This document shows, one piece after another, positions 35,901-49,300 of a DNA stretch of 64,000 bases. The stretch comes from Sipunculus nudus. Taxonomy: Eukaryota; Annelida; Sipuncula; Golfingiida; Sipunculidae. The stretch covers positions 64,912,870-64,976,869 of the forward strand of contig CM049307.1 of assembly GCA_026874595.1 (NCBI GenBank), in the 5' to 3' direction. Numbering within the stretch: position 1 is the stretch's first letter; every line of letters starts with the position of its first letter. Under the pieces are notes generated by a model, which saw only the letters and a list, made by a program, of their open reading frames with translations, was not told where the DNA came from and ran no database searches. The translations under genes were made by a program, and so were the position numbers.

Positions 35901-38387
35901 TCCCGCTACTATTTCAACTTTCGAGGAACTTGATCTTGGAATACTCGGCCAACTTCTATTAGGGACATCCACGTTTAACAACTCTTCCTCTACGCTCGGT
36001 ACATAATCCTCTTCATGAGATTCTTCACATATCTATTCCCAAGTAACTGACAGTTCAATCACTGACTACATGCAGAACCATAAAAGGTGTCAGATATGTT
36101 GGTACTCTCCCGGAAAATGCAAGTCACCCATCAAAGTCCACTACCAACTGCCTGTTACCACCTAGAACTATACTACCTGTCATTCTGCATGATTTACAAA
36201 TCTCCTCCAGGAATTTTATTGTAATACATGTATGCTCCTGACCCACAAGTTCCTTTCTCTTCCTCTCAATAACATCAAACACTCCCCTAGGAATTGGTTG
36301 TGGCGTAATGTGCATTTCCCATAGGCTAGAACGACCTGGAATGAAAACAATCCGTGCTACAGCTGTCCTCTTATCCAACATAACAAACAGTACAAAGTCC
36401 ACATGGGCAGGTTTGCTGTGTTAGTAGGAATTCTGCTTCATACTGCATGCCGATATTTCCATATTTCTTTCCACATGAGCTCCTTTTGCTTGGTCTCCCG
36501 CCATGTCTATGTACCCTGGGAACACGGTCCTATCGCTCTTGCTTGTCTCTAATCCTCTTCTTGCCCGGCTCTCAAATCTCTCTGAACAATATTTTGCCTT
36601 TCGGATTTGTTAGCCCCCTCATGTAGCAGGTCAGGATTATCATAAGCTCTGATTTAATGTTTCTTAAAATTTTGTGTGGTGTAGTTTAATAGTTTACACA
36701 TGTCAGTCATATTGATTCTGGAGACCGGCTTTAACTCTTGCCTATTTCAGATGACCTGACCATTGAAGCCATTGAGGAGGGAATCCGTACCCTTAACGAG
36801 CAGACCCGCGTCGACGGCCGCCAGTGTCTCAATCTGTACCCACGCACAACGGAGGAGGACTATGTCTCTGTCCAGAGGCTCAGTGGGTAGGTGGAGATAA
36901 ATTGTAAAGGAATCTGGCTACAATCAAACATTCAATTGGTAAAATCAACCGAGCACCAACGAGACAACCACATATGACCACGAACCTTTCGAGGTGGTGT
37001 ACTTTAAATTTAATGCTGTATCAAAAGTGTTATTTTTTACATTTGTTATATCCAGTTAATATAAAAACAGTGTGTGCCTTGTGTCCAAATTATCTGGAGT
37101 TACAATATCTGAAAAAAAATATCTGTCATCGTGTGTGTAGTTCGGTATGACCATTACCGCAGATTGGGTTTCATAGGAGAGACAGAGTAACACCAATATC
37201 GATAACCCTTCATTAATGAAAAAAAAAACATACAGATCAGAGAACATGGGACTGCCCCCATAAGAAACCACTACATTATAGAGAACATAGGACTGCCCCA
37301 TAAAGAACCACTACATTACAGATTCTGCTTACAGATGTTTCTCAAGCATTGGTCAAGTTGGTGGCTCCCAGCGTCTCTCAATCGGTTTCGGTTGCGAGCG
37401 TATCGGCACCATCATGCACGAATTCCTTCACGCTTTGGGCTTCTACCATGAGCAGAGCAGGGGTGACAGAGATGAATTCGTCACTATCAACTTTGACAAC
37501 ATCCGCCCAGGTGAGATGGCAGAACATTGGCAGGGCATACTACTGCTTTATGAAAGAGCGTTTCTGATCCCCCGATATTCCTACGTCACATGAAAACTCT
37601 AATTAAATTTAACCGAATCCTTTCATGGGATAAACTGATAAAATATTAAAGGACCTTTAGTAAAACACCAGCATCGTACTGTCTTTTTTTGCCATATTAG
37701 TATGGCGGCTCATTCGCATATTGAAATCGACAGGTACCGAGAGGAACTTCCGCAAGTTGATCGATGGCGTGAGCGTGGACCACCAGGGAACGTCTTATGA
37801 CTACGGCAGTGTGTTGCACTACGGCGCCTACGCCTTCGCTGTTGACCGCAGCATCCCCACCATCATCCCTGCCGATCCCAATGCTACAATCGGTCAGCGC
37901 GAGCGTCTCAGTGCCATCGACATCGAACGTGTCCAACTGCTCTATGGATGCTTGTCTCTGGTCAGTAAGAAGTGATGTTTTATTATTATCTTAATAATAA
38001 AACAAGCATATTCATGTATAAAACTATTACATTATAGACTCTTTGATTTGTTCTCCTTGAGATATTGATGCGTACAATGTAACCTGCTCCGGGATACAGC
38101 AAATTATCCTGCAAAGTACATAAAATAACAGCAAGATGACAACTTTTAAGGGAGGCATATATAAATATATAGTAAAAAGTATCACAAAATTTTGTATATT
38201 AACTTTAATCAAGGCAAGGCCAGGAACCATTTTCAGCAATCAGGGGTGATCATCATAATTCATATTTGGTACATTAGATGAATTTTATTTTGTTGGTCAT
38301 ATGTTGGGATATTATTCTTAGACTGAACGCTTTTTTTTTTCATATTTGCAGGACGAGGCCAAATACCACAAAAGGATGCCAAACTGA
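32935..38387 (+). CDS. Secreted astacin-family (M12A) zinc metalloprotease, complete
   Basis: Exons 32935-32983, 34512-34541, 35109-35155, 35456-35537, 36751-36886, 37335-37510, 37734-37960 and 38352-38387 join in frame through GT-AG introns to give 783 bases, 260 residues. Residues 1-16 are a signal peptide ([16 protein letters not shown]). FQGD at 29-32 is the aspartate-switch motif whose Asp caps the zinc in the proenzyme. The catalytic domain starts near 43-50 ([20 protein letters not shown]). Zinc ligands are His143, His147 and His153 with catalytic Glu144 ([15 protein letters not shown]). Cysteines 95-246 and 116-135 match the two family disulfides. The Met-turn reads SVLHY at 199-203, so the usual Met is Leu201 while Tyr203 is kept. 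There is no EGF, CUB or MAM tail; the product ends 14 residues after the last Cys, as in digestive or hatching-type astacins. The exact role cannot be told. Confidence 0.94.
33960..34285. mobile_element. Candidate MITE in astacin intron 1
   Basis: The left side has GCGTTGCGTGTGCGGCTACG and TATACGGATACGG; the right side in reverse reads GCTGCGTGTCCACTTGTGCG and GATACGGAG. These look like degenerate terminal inverted repeats. No clear target duplication was found. Confidence 0.45.
35550..36740. other. Astacin intron with an unidentified coding-like remnant
   Basis: A minus-strand open stretch at 36124-36402 (92 codons, containing [18 protein letters not shown]) and a plus-strand one at 35758-36006 look less random than their surroundings. 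I do not recognise a family. A decayed transposon is the likeliest source. Confidence 0.3.
37961..37975 (+). other. Alternative 3' end of the astacin CDS if the last intron is retained
   Basis: The exon ending at 37960 is followed by GTCAGT, used here as a donor to 38352. If the intron is read through, the frame adds VSKK and stops at 37973-37975. The spliced form adds [11 protein letters not shown] instead. Both leave the catalytic domain intact. The spliced form is preferred because its phase fits and polyadenylation signals follow the second stop. Confidence 0.55.
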
Positions 38388-38404
38388 AGAGACGGCAGTA
38401 TGGT

Positions 38405-38433
38405 ATAAATAAACATGATTCTGCAATAAATTA
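38405..38433 (+). terminator. Polyadenylation signals of the astacin gene
   Basis: Two AATAAA hexamers lie within about 45 bases after the TGA at 38385-38387, one in TATAAATAAACA and one in GCAATAAATT. They mark a very short 3' UTR. A GA-rich microsatellite follows at about 38460. Confidence 0.65.
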
Positions 38434-38457
38434 AGACTTATGTGATTTAATGGCTCA

Positions 38458-38459
<2 letters not shown>

Positions 38460-38498
<39 letters not shown>
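38460..38498. repeat. (GA)n microsatellite
   Basis: About 17 GA units just downstream of the astacin polyadenylation signals. Confidence 0.95.
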
Positions 38499-38499
<1 letters not shown>

Positions 38500-38500
<1 letters not shown>

Positions 38501-39430
38501 AACAGACAGACAGAGTATCCTCTCGCCTTTGTAGACTTTATTCATTTCTATATGCTTTTTTAACTTGTCCCAGCCATACCCATTCGAATCGCGCTTGAAT
38601 ATGTAGTTTGACCCTCTACAAGTTGCAAAAGAAGCGATTCTAACGGTTTTGGACAAAATACCTCTTCCAGACTGTTATACTACTGTCACTGACATCCTAC
38701 CTGGCACCAAGCCATGTGGTGTTTACATGTTTTATTCCAGAACACGACATATGATGACGCAATCTAGTGGCTACATCATAGTGAATGTTTTATCAATAAG
38801 GTTGCAGCACCTACCGGCACATCAACGGTAACACGTGTTTACATGTAGTATCATCATACGTTCCCTCCTTCTAGTATGTAGAGATGTATGTTTGTTGTAA
38901 AAGTAATGTTAAAAGTAAAGAGGGTTTCATAACCATTTAAATATGCATATCAATTTAGTCAACAAGTCTCTATCAGGCGAGTGGGTGCTTTATGATGGCG
39001 CGTAGACCTCTAGGACTTGCACTTGTTACTGTCACCGGATACTGTGGATGAGTTTGTATTTGCTGACATCTCTGGTGGGTTTGGTTGCTCTGCTGCTGTT
39101 GCTGAGTAGGGTCTGCAGTTTTAAGCATATCATGTCTGTTTCTGCATTACTCTGCACCGTAGTTTGTACTTGGGACGATCTAGGTGTACTTGGAATGATC
39201 TCGTTCTGTTAATCTCTACATATGATTTGGTTAAATCATGTCTACATGTTTTGGCTACTTTGTGCTTGTGATCATTTGTTAAGATTTATATTGATCATGC
39301 ATGAAAAACATACTGTACAAAGCAAACCGCACAATATTCCAGACTCTTGGCTCTGTGAAAAAAAGATAAAATACAAGGTAACTTATTGACCTCAGCCTTT
39401 TCGTAGTTCCCCCATCCTAAACTCGGACTT
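38500..39430. other. Intergenic DNA, nothing recognised
   Basis: No domain, repeat family or RNA gene was recognised between the astacin gene and the next LINE remnant. Confidence 0.5.
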
Positions 39431-39439
39431 TGCCGCGCC

Positions 39440-40960
39440 CTTATAATAGCATTACAGAAAAAACAAGACCCTGAAGAGATGGACAGAACACATTGTAACT
39501 GTATTTAACCGAGCATCAAGTAGAAGTGATGAGGGAACAGACAAAATGGCGCAAGTTTATATCAACGCTATCATGGATACACCGCCGGAAGAGCCAGAAG
39601 TCATGAACGCTATCAGTCAGCTGTCCAGTGACACAGCCCCGGGACCAGGTGCCATATCGGGAAGGATATACAAAGCTGGTGGACCTGTAATCCGAGCGAA
39701 TTTGGTTTACTTTTAAGGTGATTCTCGGAGCAGGGTAACAATCAACAATAACTCAGAGATGCATCAATTATACACATTTACATGAGAAAGAGCGACCACC
39801 AGGCATACGATAACCACAGAGGAATCTTATTAGGCCTACATGCAAGAGGCCTGCTGAACTGTCTGTCTGCTCGTCTGAAACAGGGCTTGCTGCCAGAAAC
39901 AAGATGTGGATTCAGGAAAGGTCGTGGGACTCCTGGCAAAATCCTCGGTGCGGGTCGTCTCCAGGGCTACTGCCATTTAACACCACTTTAGAGTAACTAA
40001 AGCGAAAGCTTTCGACTGAGGGCCTCTTGAAGATCATTTCGAAATTTGTTTGTCCGAAAAGATTTATCTTTGTACGTGTACGTCATTCCGATGACAGAAC
40101 GATTTCATGAGTGTTGGATGGTAATGTCTGGAGCCTTCTGAAACCTTGCCAATATATATACAATGGTGTCAACCAGGGCTGTGTGTAAGCACAAACCTTG
40201 TCATGCATGATGTTCACAGACATACCTAAAGACGCAATCCAGCAGAGTCACATAGGGATAGGCTTGTAGTACGGAACATCGGGAAAACTCTTCAACCTTT
40301 GAAGACTCCGGGCTGTCACCATGGGGAATGAGACTGTGCTCCAAGATCTCTTCGGTATTGATGACTGCACTCTGAATACCTGATCAAAGTCAGCAAAGCA
40401 AGACAGTGTAGTCAAGTTCTCCACGGCAGACCACAACTTTGGTCCCACAATCAGCACACAGAAGACTGAGGCCATTTATCAGGCAGTTCAACTTAACCCT
40501 TACGTAGAACCCACTGTCACACTAAAGGGACATAGACTGCAGGCAGCAAACCAATTTACCTATATCTGGACACCACCCTCTCTTGTACAGTCCCTGTTGG
40601 TAAACTGCCGAGTAGCAAATTGTGTTAAAATGTCTTGAAGCGGCAGGGGATCAGCCTAGCAACAAAGTTAAGGGTAAATTGTAATTCAGTTATACGCATG
40701 TGAAAACGGGCTTGTGTACAGCAGGCATGCGACAGTGATGAATCGATTCAGGCCGACCCCCTGAACTGTCTTCGCAAGATCATAAAGATCAGATGGCAGA
40801 ACCAAATGCCAGACACGGAAATTCTGTCTTGTGTAAGTCCACCAACAGCCCATACCCTGTTGACAAACGCTCAGACCAGGTGGGCTGGTCACATTATCGG
40901 AATACCTGATTCCAAAGCGCTAAAAAGGTCAGCACCCAAGAGAGTTTTCTCAAGTTAATT
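39440..40960 (+). mobile_element. Decayed LINE, endonuclease linker to RT C-terminus
   Basis: In shifting frames: LKRWTEHIVTVFNRAS, AISQLSSDTAPGPGAISGRI and YKAGGP (linker before RT), LKQGLLPETRCGFRKGRG, LTKAFDTVS (RT core), NGVNQGCV and, at the end, LRKIIKIRWQNQMPDTEIL with WAGHIIGIPD in another frame. This order is that of a widespread animal LINE. Many stops and shifts show it is ancient. No intact frame remains. Confidence 0.8.
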
Positions 40961-41999
40961 GCACCAATTATTATCAACAATCTTCTTCATAAGTTATTTA
41001 AAAACCTACAGTATTTGGATCACTTAGATTTGTTCTGATATAATTATATAGGACAGAACGAAGTTTACCCGATATTTGTTTCCAGCCGCCGTTGAGTTCG
41101 TTACCGGGGAACCATGCCGGGTGGAATTTTACGAAACATGGCAATATTATACGGTTTTTACGTGATTACCAAACGTTTTATCGTTTCGATAAGACATCTG
41201 GCCACGTAAATAAGATATGATAGGGCACCAATCGACATGTGACCCTACATGTAATGGGGCCAAGTTTAGACAAATTCGATTAGAAGTCGTTCTCCTCAAA
41301 CGAGCGCGATGGCGGCGGAAAACGGTTGAACACAGAAGCACCACCAGTCTTTTTTCAATGATGAAACCTTCAACGATTAACAAGGACAACACATGCATGG
41401 AAAGAAAGCCGAGAAAAAAGCACATTTACTGTAATATAGTTTTCTTAAAAAAAATGCGTTATAAATGAAGACATATAAGTGACGCCACTTGTCTCATATA
41501 TATGAACAATGGAGTCTTATAAGATGAACATATATAGCAAATTTCATTTTAATCCATGTGTTACTTATTCAAATATTAGTGCTTTTGTATGATATTTTAC
41601 AAACAACAAATCAAAGTGACATTTCTGAAGAACCAGATGGGTTGATTTTGTTTACATTTTGAATGCTGACAGGGATATATACATAGGTAAAAGAATAAAT
41701 GAGACACATAATTTCGATCTAATAGGAAGCCATGCGGGGGGGGGGGGGGGGGGGAGACGCGCCCTTCTCGTAATGCAGAGTGTACTGTACATGTTTGTAC
41801 CACTTAAAATGAGTAATCATTTCCTGCAGAAAGACGTACTAGCACTCTATCTAAGTGTTCGCAAAGAAGAAGAAGACTCCTGCAGATGGGGACTCTAGAT
41901 GTATTCTTCAGAGCAGTTTCAACCTGCAAATATACCCTCTGCATGACGATAGTAACGATAGCCCCTGGTCGTTAATGGAAATTTCCCAATTTTGCAAAG

Positions 42000-42288
42000 C
42001 AGGGGCGGATCCAGGAATTTGGAAAGGGGAGGGTCCCATCCAGGAAGACTAAAAGGAATCCTAAAAAAATCCTTTTGTCTTAACACTCACGGGCGGATTC
42101 AGGATTTAGGAAAAGGGGGTTCCAACCCTGGAAGACTAATGAAACCCCGAAAAAAGGGTCCCCAGGTCCGGAAAGGGCGGGGGGGGGGTCCAGGCAGCAA
42201 AATTTTGTCTGAACCCCTTAAAAAAGTTTGCGGCGGGTAAAAAAGGGGGGTCCAGATCCCCGGGACCCCCCCCCCCGGTCCGCTTGTG
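42000..42288. mobile_element. GC-rich MITE-like repeat
   Basis: Starts CAGGGGCGGATCCAGG and ends CGGTCCGCTTGTG, suggesting diverged hAT-type termini. Two internal units share GGCGGAT(C/T)CAGGA and GGAAGACTAA (42005 and 42091). No 8-bp target duplication is seen. Confidence 0.5.
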
Positions 42289-43309
42289 ACATTTACAGGG
42301 AATAGTTATATGGCGCAATTATGAGCCTATATTTTAAACATATATAAGCACCATATGAAGTTTATCTCGACACCCAAAACACGACTTTGTCCTGGTATAA
42401 TCGGGGAGCTAAGGGACCCCCGGCCCCTTCTTTCCAAGAACCAAACGAAAAATGAATTATGTTCTACAGCCTAAGTCAAAATTATATGTTCCACGTGAGT
42501 ACACACAATATGGTAACCACACATTGCTGTTAGTGTATGCACCACCAAAATTTTGGACTAGCCGTCCAGCAGATGTAAAATATTTGATCCTATGTATTAG
42601 TGATCTTTAAATATAATGTAAGAAAGTGATGAGGTTTCTATTATGTCAGAGGTGCACCTTATATAATACTTACACTAGTCCTACGGGCTCATTTTTAGGA
42701 ATATTATGTTATATAATCATAACATTTCTATTTTATCTATTTTCATTTAAATATTAATTGATCTATTAATCTTTATTGACCATTAGCCATGCAGTGGCCT
42801 AATGAAGAACGTGCATGTATACTGTATTGTATATTGGATGGTATAACCACTAATCTGAGTAATCTCCCCCTTGAGGAACTTAATTTACCCCCCTACCAAT
42901 GAACTAACTTAACAGAATGACATGGAAGAATTAAATTTTACAAACCCGCCACTTGAAATAAGTACATATATTAGCCGCCACCAGATTTGAACATGCACTT
43001 TCCTATCTGCTGCACCTTAAATTATCTAGGTCACCTAATCAGCTTAAATTATCAAGGCTAATAACACCAATATGATATTCGTATTTATACGATAACCCAA
43101 TGACTATGACTTTTAATTTTATGTGATATGTTATATACAGTTATGTTTATTACGAAATATTTTGTGAGAGGTTTGGAGAAAGGAAAGGAGGAAGGCTTAC
43201 GACTCCCGCTTCCGAATTCCAAGTTTTAGCTACCTTATCAGACATTCGTCTTTTGACGTCCAGTTTTAGTTCTCTCCATATAATTCCCTATTATCACTCA
43301 ACAGTGACC

Positions 43310-46300
43310 ATGGGCAAGGAAACCAAATCCGTTGTCAAACAAGAATTATTTCAGAGAATCAATTTTCTCTACCAGGTGTGTGTTGTATTTGTTATATTTT
43401 AGTTATTATGTGTAATTTCTAACATAAGTTGTTTAGTGACTAAATTCACTGTCATGCCTCTGGAAAAAAGGTCAACGTCAATAAATGCTTAAAAATTATT
43501 AGACGGCGACGCAACAGGTTTCAGGTTTCTGTTGCGTCGCGGCCCACCAAAAGGCTAACCGGGGGTTATAGCACGATACGATCTGTTACTCTTAGAAAAG
43601 AAATTGAATAAAAATATTTCCTATGGTTTTAAATATAAACCAATGTTCACATAATGTTGTATGTCGAAAGGCCTGTAATCAGTGTAGTCCGCCACGTACG
43701 GACTCCATTTATCTGTGATACGGAGTCCGACCGTCTGGCGGTGAGAGTTCACCCTGCCATTCATTGAAGGACCTGTAACATAAATTACCACTGCTTGTTG
43801 TGCGATAGAGAAACAATCTTGTATTTATATATAGAAATAAACTTTTATGTATCAAATTAAATCGATATATCACCTTTATGTGCGCCTGTAAATGTTTTTT
43901 TATCCTTTGAACTGCCGGGGTTCAGATGTTGCATGCCAACTGGACACCGCCGGAAAAGGAATCCCATGCAAATTAGGTGGGCAATCTATGCAAAAGATGA
44001 ATTCAGGGGGGCTTTTCCCAGGAATGCCAGTGCCGTGCACTAGGATAGACCATATTTTCATAAGCATCCTTCCCATCATACATCGCTTGTTGTCAATGAT
44101 GCTAAATTCCTATTGGTTGTTCCAACCGGAAAGGGCCATCGGCCAGACGGAGACGATGCAATATCTGACTTCATCCAGAGTAAGTGCCCATACTTTATTA
44201 ATGCTGATCATCCAGCAAAATTTTGGTCCCAACGGAGTCTAAGCATCTGTAACAATTATAATATGTGGGGTTTGTTTGGTGTCCTCACGCTTCACAAGGC
44301 ATATACGTGTCTGAGGGTCTGTACGGATCCGTACAAACTTAGATAGTATAGACTCTCCCCGCCAGAGGCTGCAGCGCTTGTATTGTTTACTATATATATC
44401 AGTGCTGCAAGACTGCAGCAATAATCAGTGGTAATAAAAAATAACCATTCTCTTAAGCAAGAAGCACCTGTAACATCAACAACTGATATTATTTGCCCAG
44501 AGAGAATTGAAGCATTAACAGCCCCGGTAGACATCTTGCATTTGGTGGCAGTCCTGTATAAGGGTTTAGGCCTGTGTACTATTATGTTTATAATTTAACT
44601 TCCTTGGTGCAAAATAGGGCTGAGAACAGAACAGTAATGTTTTCTAGTGGTCAAATATACAATACACATGTATAGATGTACTGAACATTAATCAATGGAT
44701 ATATGTTAAATCTCGCAGTTGTGTATGGAGTGTAATAATCACAGTTAACTGCAGGTGCAATCTATGGACTCCCCATTGTGTCAGTCACTGAAAAAAAGCA
44801 ATTGAGGAGTTCATTCGTATGGGCTAAAAAATTATGACCCAATTTAATTTTAGTTGCTATCAAAAACCATGAAACACATACTTATTTGTGTTAAAATGGT
44901 ATAATTCTATGCCTTGTTGTTTGGCAGTAAACAGGCAGTCAAAGAAGATGCAACAGATCAGTTGCATCTTCCGTGGCTTATATTTTAGAAACTCTTACTG
45001 TATGGCTAATAGGCTATTGGACTTAATATATGGCAGGGCCTCATAATATTGAGTCTGATTAAATTGGGCTATATAATCATATGCAGCAATATCCAGGATC
45101 CTGGATACTGCCTCATAAAAAAGCTTCAGAGTAAACTGCAGAACTTAAAACCCTTGTTGGGAAAAAATTGTGTGAAATAAAAAATTGCAATTATGACAAG
45201 GGAACTTAAGTAATCTAAGGAAGATATAGTACTTCATTTGAATGACCAAGAAATTCAGCTAAATATTATGTTTTTGTATGTAAGCAAGACTGGCATTTAA
45301 AATTTGCAACCCTGGCGCTTGAAACTGACTCAGAATCTGAAACAATAAACTGTGTGACATTTGCTCACCAGGGTTGGCCAAAAGCCAGCTTTTACTCATA
45401 TTGTCCAGAGCGGTGGCTATAGCGGCTTCAGCTGGCTAATACTGGTCGTTACTGGTCAATACCGATTTATGTACTGGTCATCTGACAAATCATTCATACA
45501 GTATTCTTTATTACTCAGGCCTTTATGTAGATGCAGTGAAATACTGGTCATCTGACAAACCATTCATAATGTACACTATTTTAAATGGGCTTTAAAGTAG
45601 TGGCTGTAATATAAGTTTACCAACATGAAGCCTAACTCTGGACTAGTGCAGTGAACCATGTGGTTACTAGGTGGACTGGTGGAAGCAAGACAGTTATGTG
45701 ACCAAATTTAATTAGTCTACATATGATCGTGAGCACAAAACTGGATCCACTGTATGGCTCCCTGATAATCATTGTTTGTTTTACAGTATTAACTGTCTTG
45801 CATCATTAAAGGGGCCCAATCACCTATAAAGCATGTTTGATTAACACAAAAAGCAACGTCTTCTCCTTGAAATAAATTGGTACCTGCCAAAATTTTGCCC
45901 TGAAACCATCGGCTTACCTCTGTACAAGAGTGTTAAAAACAGTGGACCAGGCGCGATCATAGGTGTCAACATAAATACAAAGCATGAGACTCTGTGCACT
46001 GCCTGGCCACAACAAGTGTCAAATGCCCTGACTTGGCCCAAAAATGTAATACATGTTCCTGCTGGCTGAAACATCGCATGTTACCTATTGTGCATATGCA
46101 AAATTAGGTCTCTGGCCACACAGCCTTGTTATTGTAAACAGACACACGTGGACTGTTTACAAACACGCAAAACCATAACAAGGTGCTAAACGGCTCACAG
46201 GGAGGTTCTGAGACATTGTGCCAGGATAGTTTTGCCTTTAAACATTTTTTATAAAGCCCACGTAAACTGATAGTGTGAAAGAATAAATATAATATTGCTC

Positions 46301-49300
46301 TTAATTATGTCCCTTTAAAGGATGTTTAGTTGTAAGAGGCTATGGGGATGTAGATTAATTGAGTGAGCAAAATCTGAGTCAGTTTTGAGTCAATTTTAGT
46401 CTTGCCTGGTCTTGAAATCCATGCTAGCTTATTATTGCTTTATGTTTGATCTTAACTTTTGATTATCAAAGACTTTCTGGTACAAAGCTTTGATAATGGG
46501 CATTGGTGTGGGATATGAACTGAGACATTTAGCGATAGGCCACCAAATTGGTGCCCTGCTATCAGGCACAGAGAGATTCTTATGAGACTGGCCCATTCTA
46601 ATATGTAACACATGTAACTCTATTTCCCCTTGCCACTCAATCCATGCCTCACTTCACCCGTCCTACTCTGATTTTGGCGGATACATGTAGTCGCATGTCG
46701 ACTACCCGTATTCTATTGCTGTTTTTAGGTTTAGGGCATTTTTTTATTCAATTTTTAGCCATAATTTCCGTTATTGGCCACTTTTGAAGTATTGACCGGG
46801 CCGGCTTTAGCGAGCGGTTAAAGTCGGGGGTGGCTCTTACCAGCCAACCCTTTTGTTCGCTGAGCCCACAAGGCCCGTTACCACTTGTTTCACAGGCAGC
46901 TGCCAGCCAGCCGTGGCTGGGGGGAAACCCGGAGCAGACATCATTCCCTTTGTATCACCGTTTATAAGGACAATAATCAACATTTTAAGGGGCCTAATCA
47001 CCTATAAAGCATGTTGAGTTAACAAAAAAAAATAGCTTCTTCCCTTTAAAAAAATTTATACCTGCCAAAATATTGCCTTGAAAATGTTTGCTTACTCTTG
47101 TAAATGAGTGTTTAACACAGTGGACTGGGTATGATTGCAAGTGTCAACATAAACACAGTGCATTGGGCTGTGTGCAACACAGAGCCACAACACATGTCAG
47201 TCAGGAAATGCCCTGACAGACTTGGCAATAAAAAATATTATACTTGTTCCCACTGGCTGAAACAGCACGTATTGCTCCTCTTAATTCAACTTCTGGTCAC
47301 ATGGTCTTGTTATGGTAAACAGACACACATGAACTGTGTTTACCAACATGCAGAACCATAACAAGGTGTTAAACAGCCGTTTGCCAGGAAATGAGACTGT
47401 GCTGGGATGGTTCTGGTGGGACACTTTTGTAAAAAGCAAAAATTAAATGATAGTGTGAAATAATAGGTATAATATTGCTCCTGATTATGTCCCTTTAAAA
47501 TGGACATTCACTGTCTAAGTGGTATGTTATATGCGCATTTGATAAGAATATCTTTATTTCATAATAAATACAGCATTTTCAGATGAAACATAAGAATTTA
47601 ATTGACATGTGGAATGTCTCCAGTTTTCTCAAATCATCTTCTAGGGCTCTCGCACAGCATAGCATAGTAACAGAGTACAGGAGCTAGTGCTGTAATCAAC
47701 ATTACATCAGCTGTTACAGTAATAGTAATACAAGCATTGCCCCAGACTGTAAGAACAGGCAACTTGCACCACTGATGTTCACTATAGTGCCAGATGCATC
47801 CCATAAAGCTAGGCCACACCTAGTCAGTTCACACAATCATACTTATTCTAAACTTCAGAAAGAACTCAACTGGTGCAACAGTCAGGCAGTGCTCTGTCCA
47901 GAACAATGGAACCAGTCATTTCATCTTAGACCACAGTTGATTCGTAACCAAAGGGAAATGGTGACAAAATGACCGTTAGGAACCGTCAGGCGGGACTTGT
48001 CCTGGCACGTCTATTAATTGCATATATATTCTTATAAACAGCAATTCAGGTGCATAGGGAAAGAGAGAAGAACAGAATATTGAATGACAGAATAAAAGGA
48101 CATAAGCAAACAGGCTGCAATAAGGGAATCATTTAAGGTGAGCGGTGACGTAAATAACCCTGAATACCATGGTGGCCAGTGGGCCATGCTGTGCAATGTT
48201 TGTTATTACCTGTAATCCACTCCTTGCATGGTGTATTCTGAGCCATTGATGAAAAGAATCAACAACCAAACAAGCTTTTCAGTTTTGGTATCATTGTTTA
48301 ATTAAATTTTAATTGTACAAGATTTACATTTTCATTATACGAAACAAAGGTGACGAATTAACTGTGTGGTACCGCATGTAAATTGGTGACAAAACAGCTG
48401 TGGTGACGAATCGACTGGTATCCATATATTCCTGTTGCTTCTGTCATGACATATGAGCAGTATGACTCCTGTTTTCTTTGACCAAAATACAGAATAACTA
48501 AAGTAAAATGCACTTACAGTTGCCAATATGTTGCAGTTGTATTGAAAATAAGATACTTTTGCCATGGTGAAGAAGTTTTAACGTCACCCCATCCATGAAA
48601 CTGATAATAAGACTGCCTTGTCAGGAAAATACGAACATATCGTGTCCAAACCAGGCTTGGGTCTAGTACATGTACTTGTACTTGGTACTTGTACTCAACT
48701 ACAAAATTTTCAGTACTTGGCCTGTACTTGTACTTGGTACTTTTTACCAAGTACAGTACTTGTACTGTACTTGTACTTGCTAAAAATGTACTTGAAAAAT
48801 CAAGTACATTTCATGTACTAGTCAAGAACATGTATTTTTTTAAATTATTTTGAATACAGAGCATATGGATTGATGGATGTGAGACAAGATGTACATGTCA
48901 CAATAATAATAGCCTACACTATTTAAAATCAAACATGCCTCTGTTTATCCATGGTTTACTAATCAAAGGTCAGATTGTGCCAGGTAACTTATTTGGCTGT
49001 GACCTACTCTGTCCAGTACTCTTATGTAATTAGCACTAGTGGTCACCAGCAATGTGGCAGCTTGCCCATGCTTGCCTCCACAATAGGCACATCCTAGGCA
49101 ATTACTGGACAAGAACTGAGTCTGTTCAGCATTATTTGCTGATATGCTTCATGATCAAGAGGCTCACAGGAAGTAATGGAAAGTAATATGTATCACTCTA
49201 TTACTTGCCTTCTGTTTCTATTACTATTACTATTACAGCTCAAATTTTTTAGTCTATTACTATTACTATTACATGGAAAAAGCTGTAATAGTCTATCCTC

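Noticed and set aside
41737-41754. Long poly-G runs here and at 16158, 29507 and 59428 as quadruplex regulators
   Set aside because: They are homopolymer runs within repeats or intergenic DNA, with no promoter context and possible length errors.
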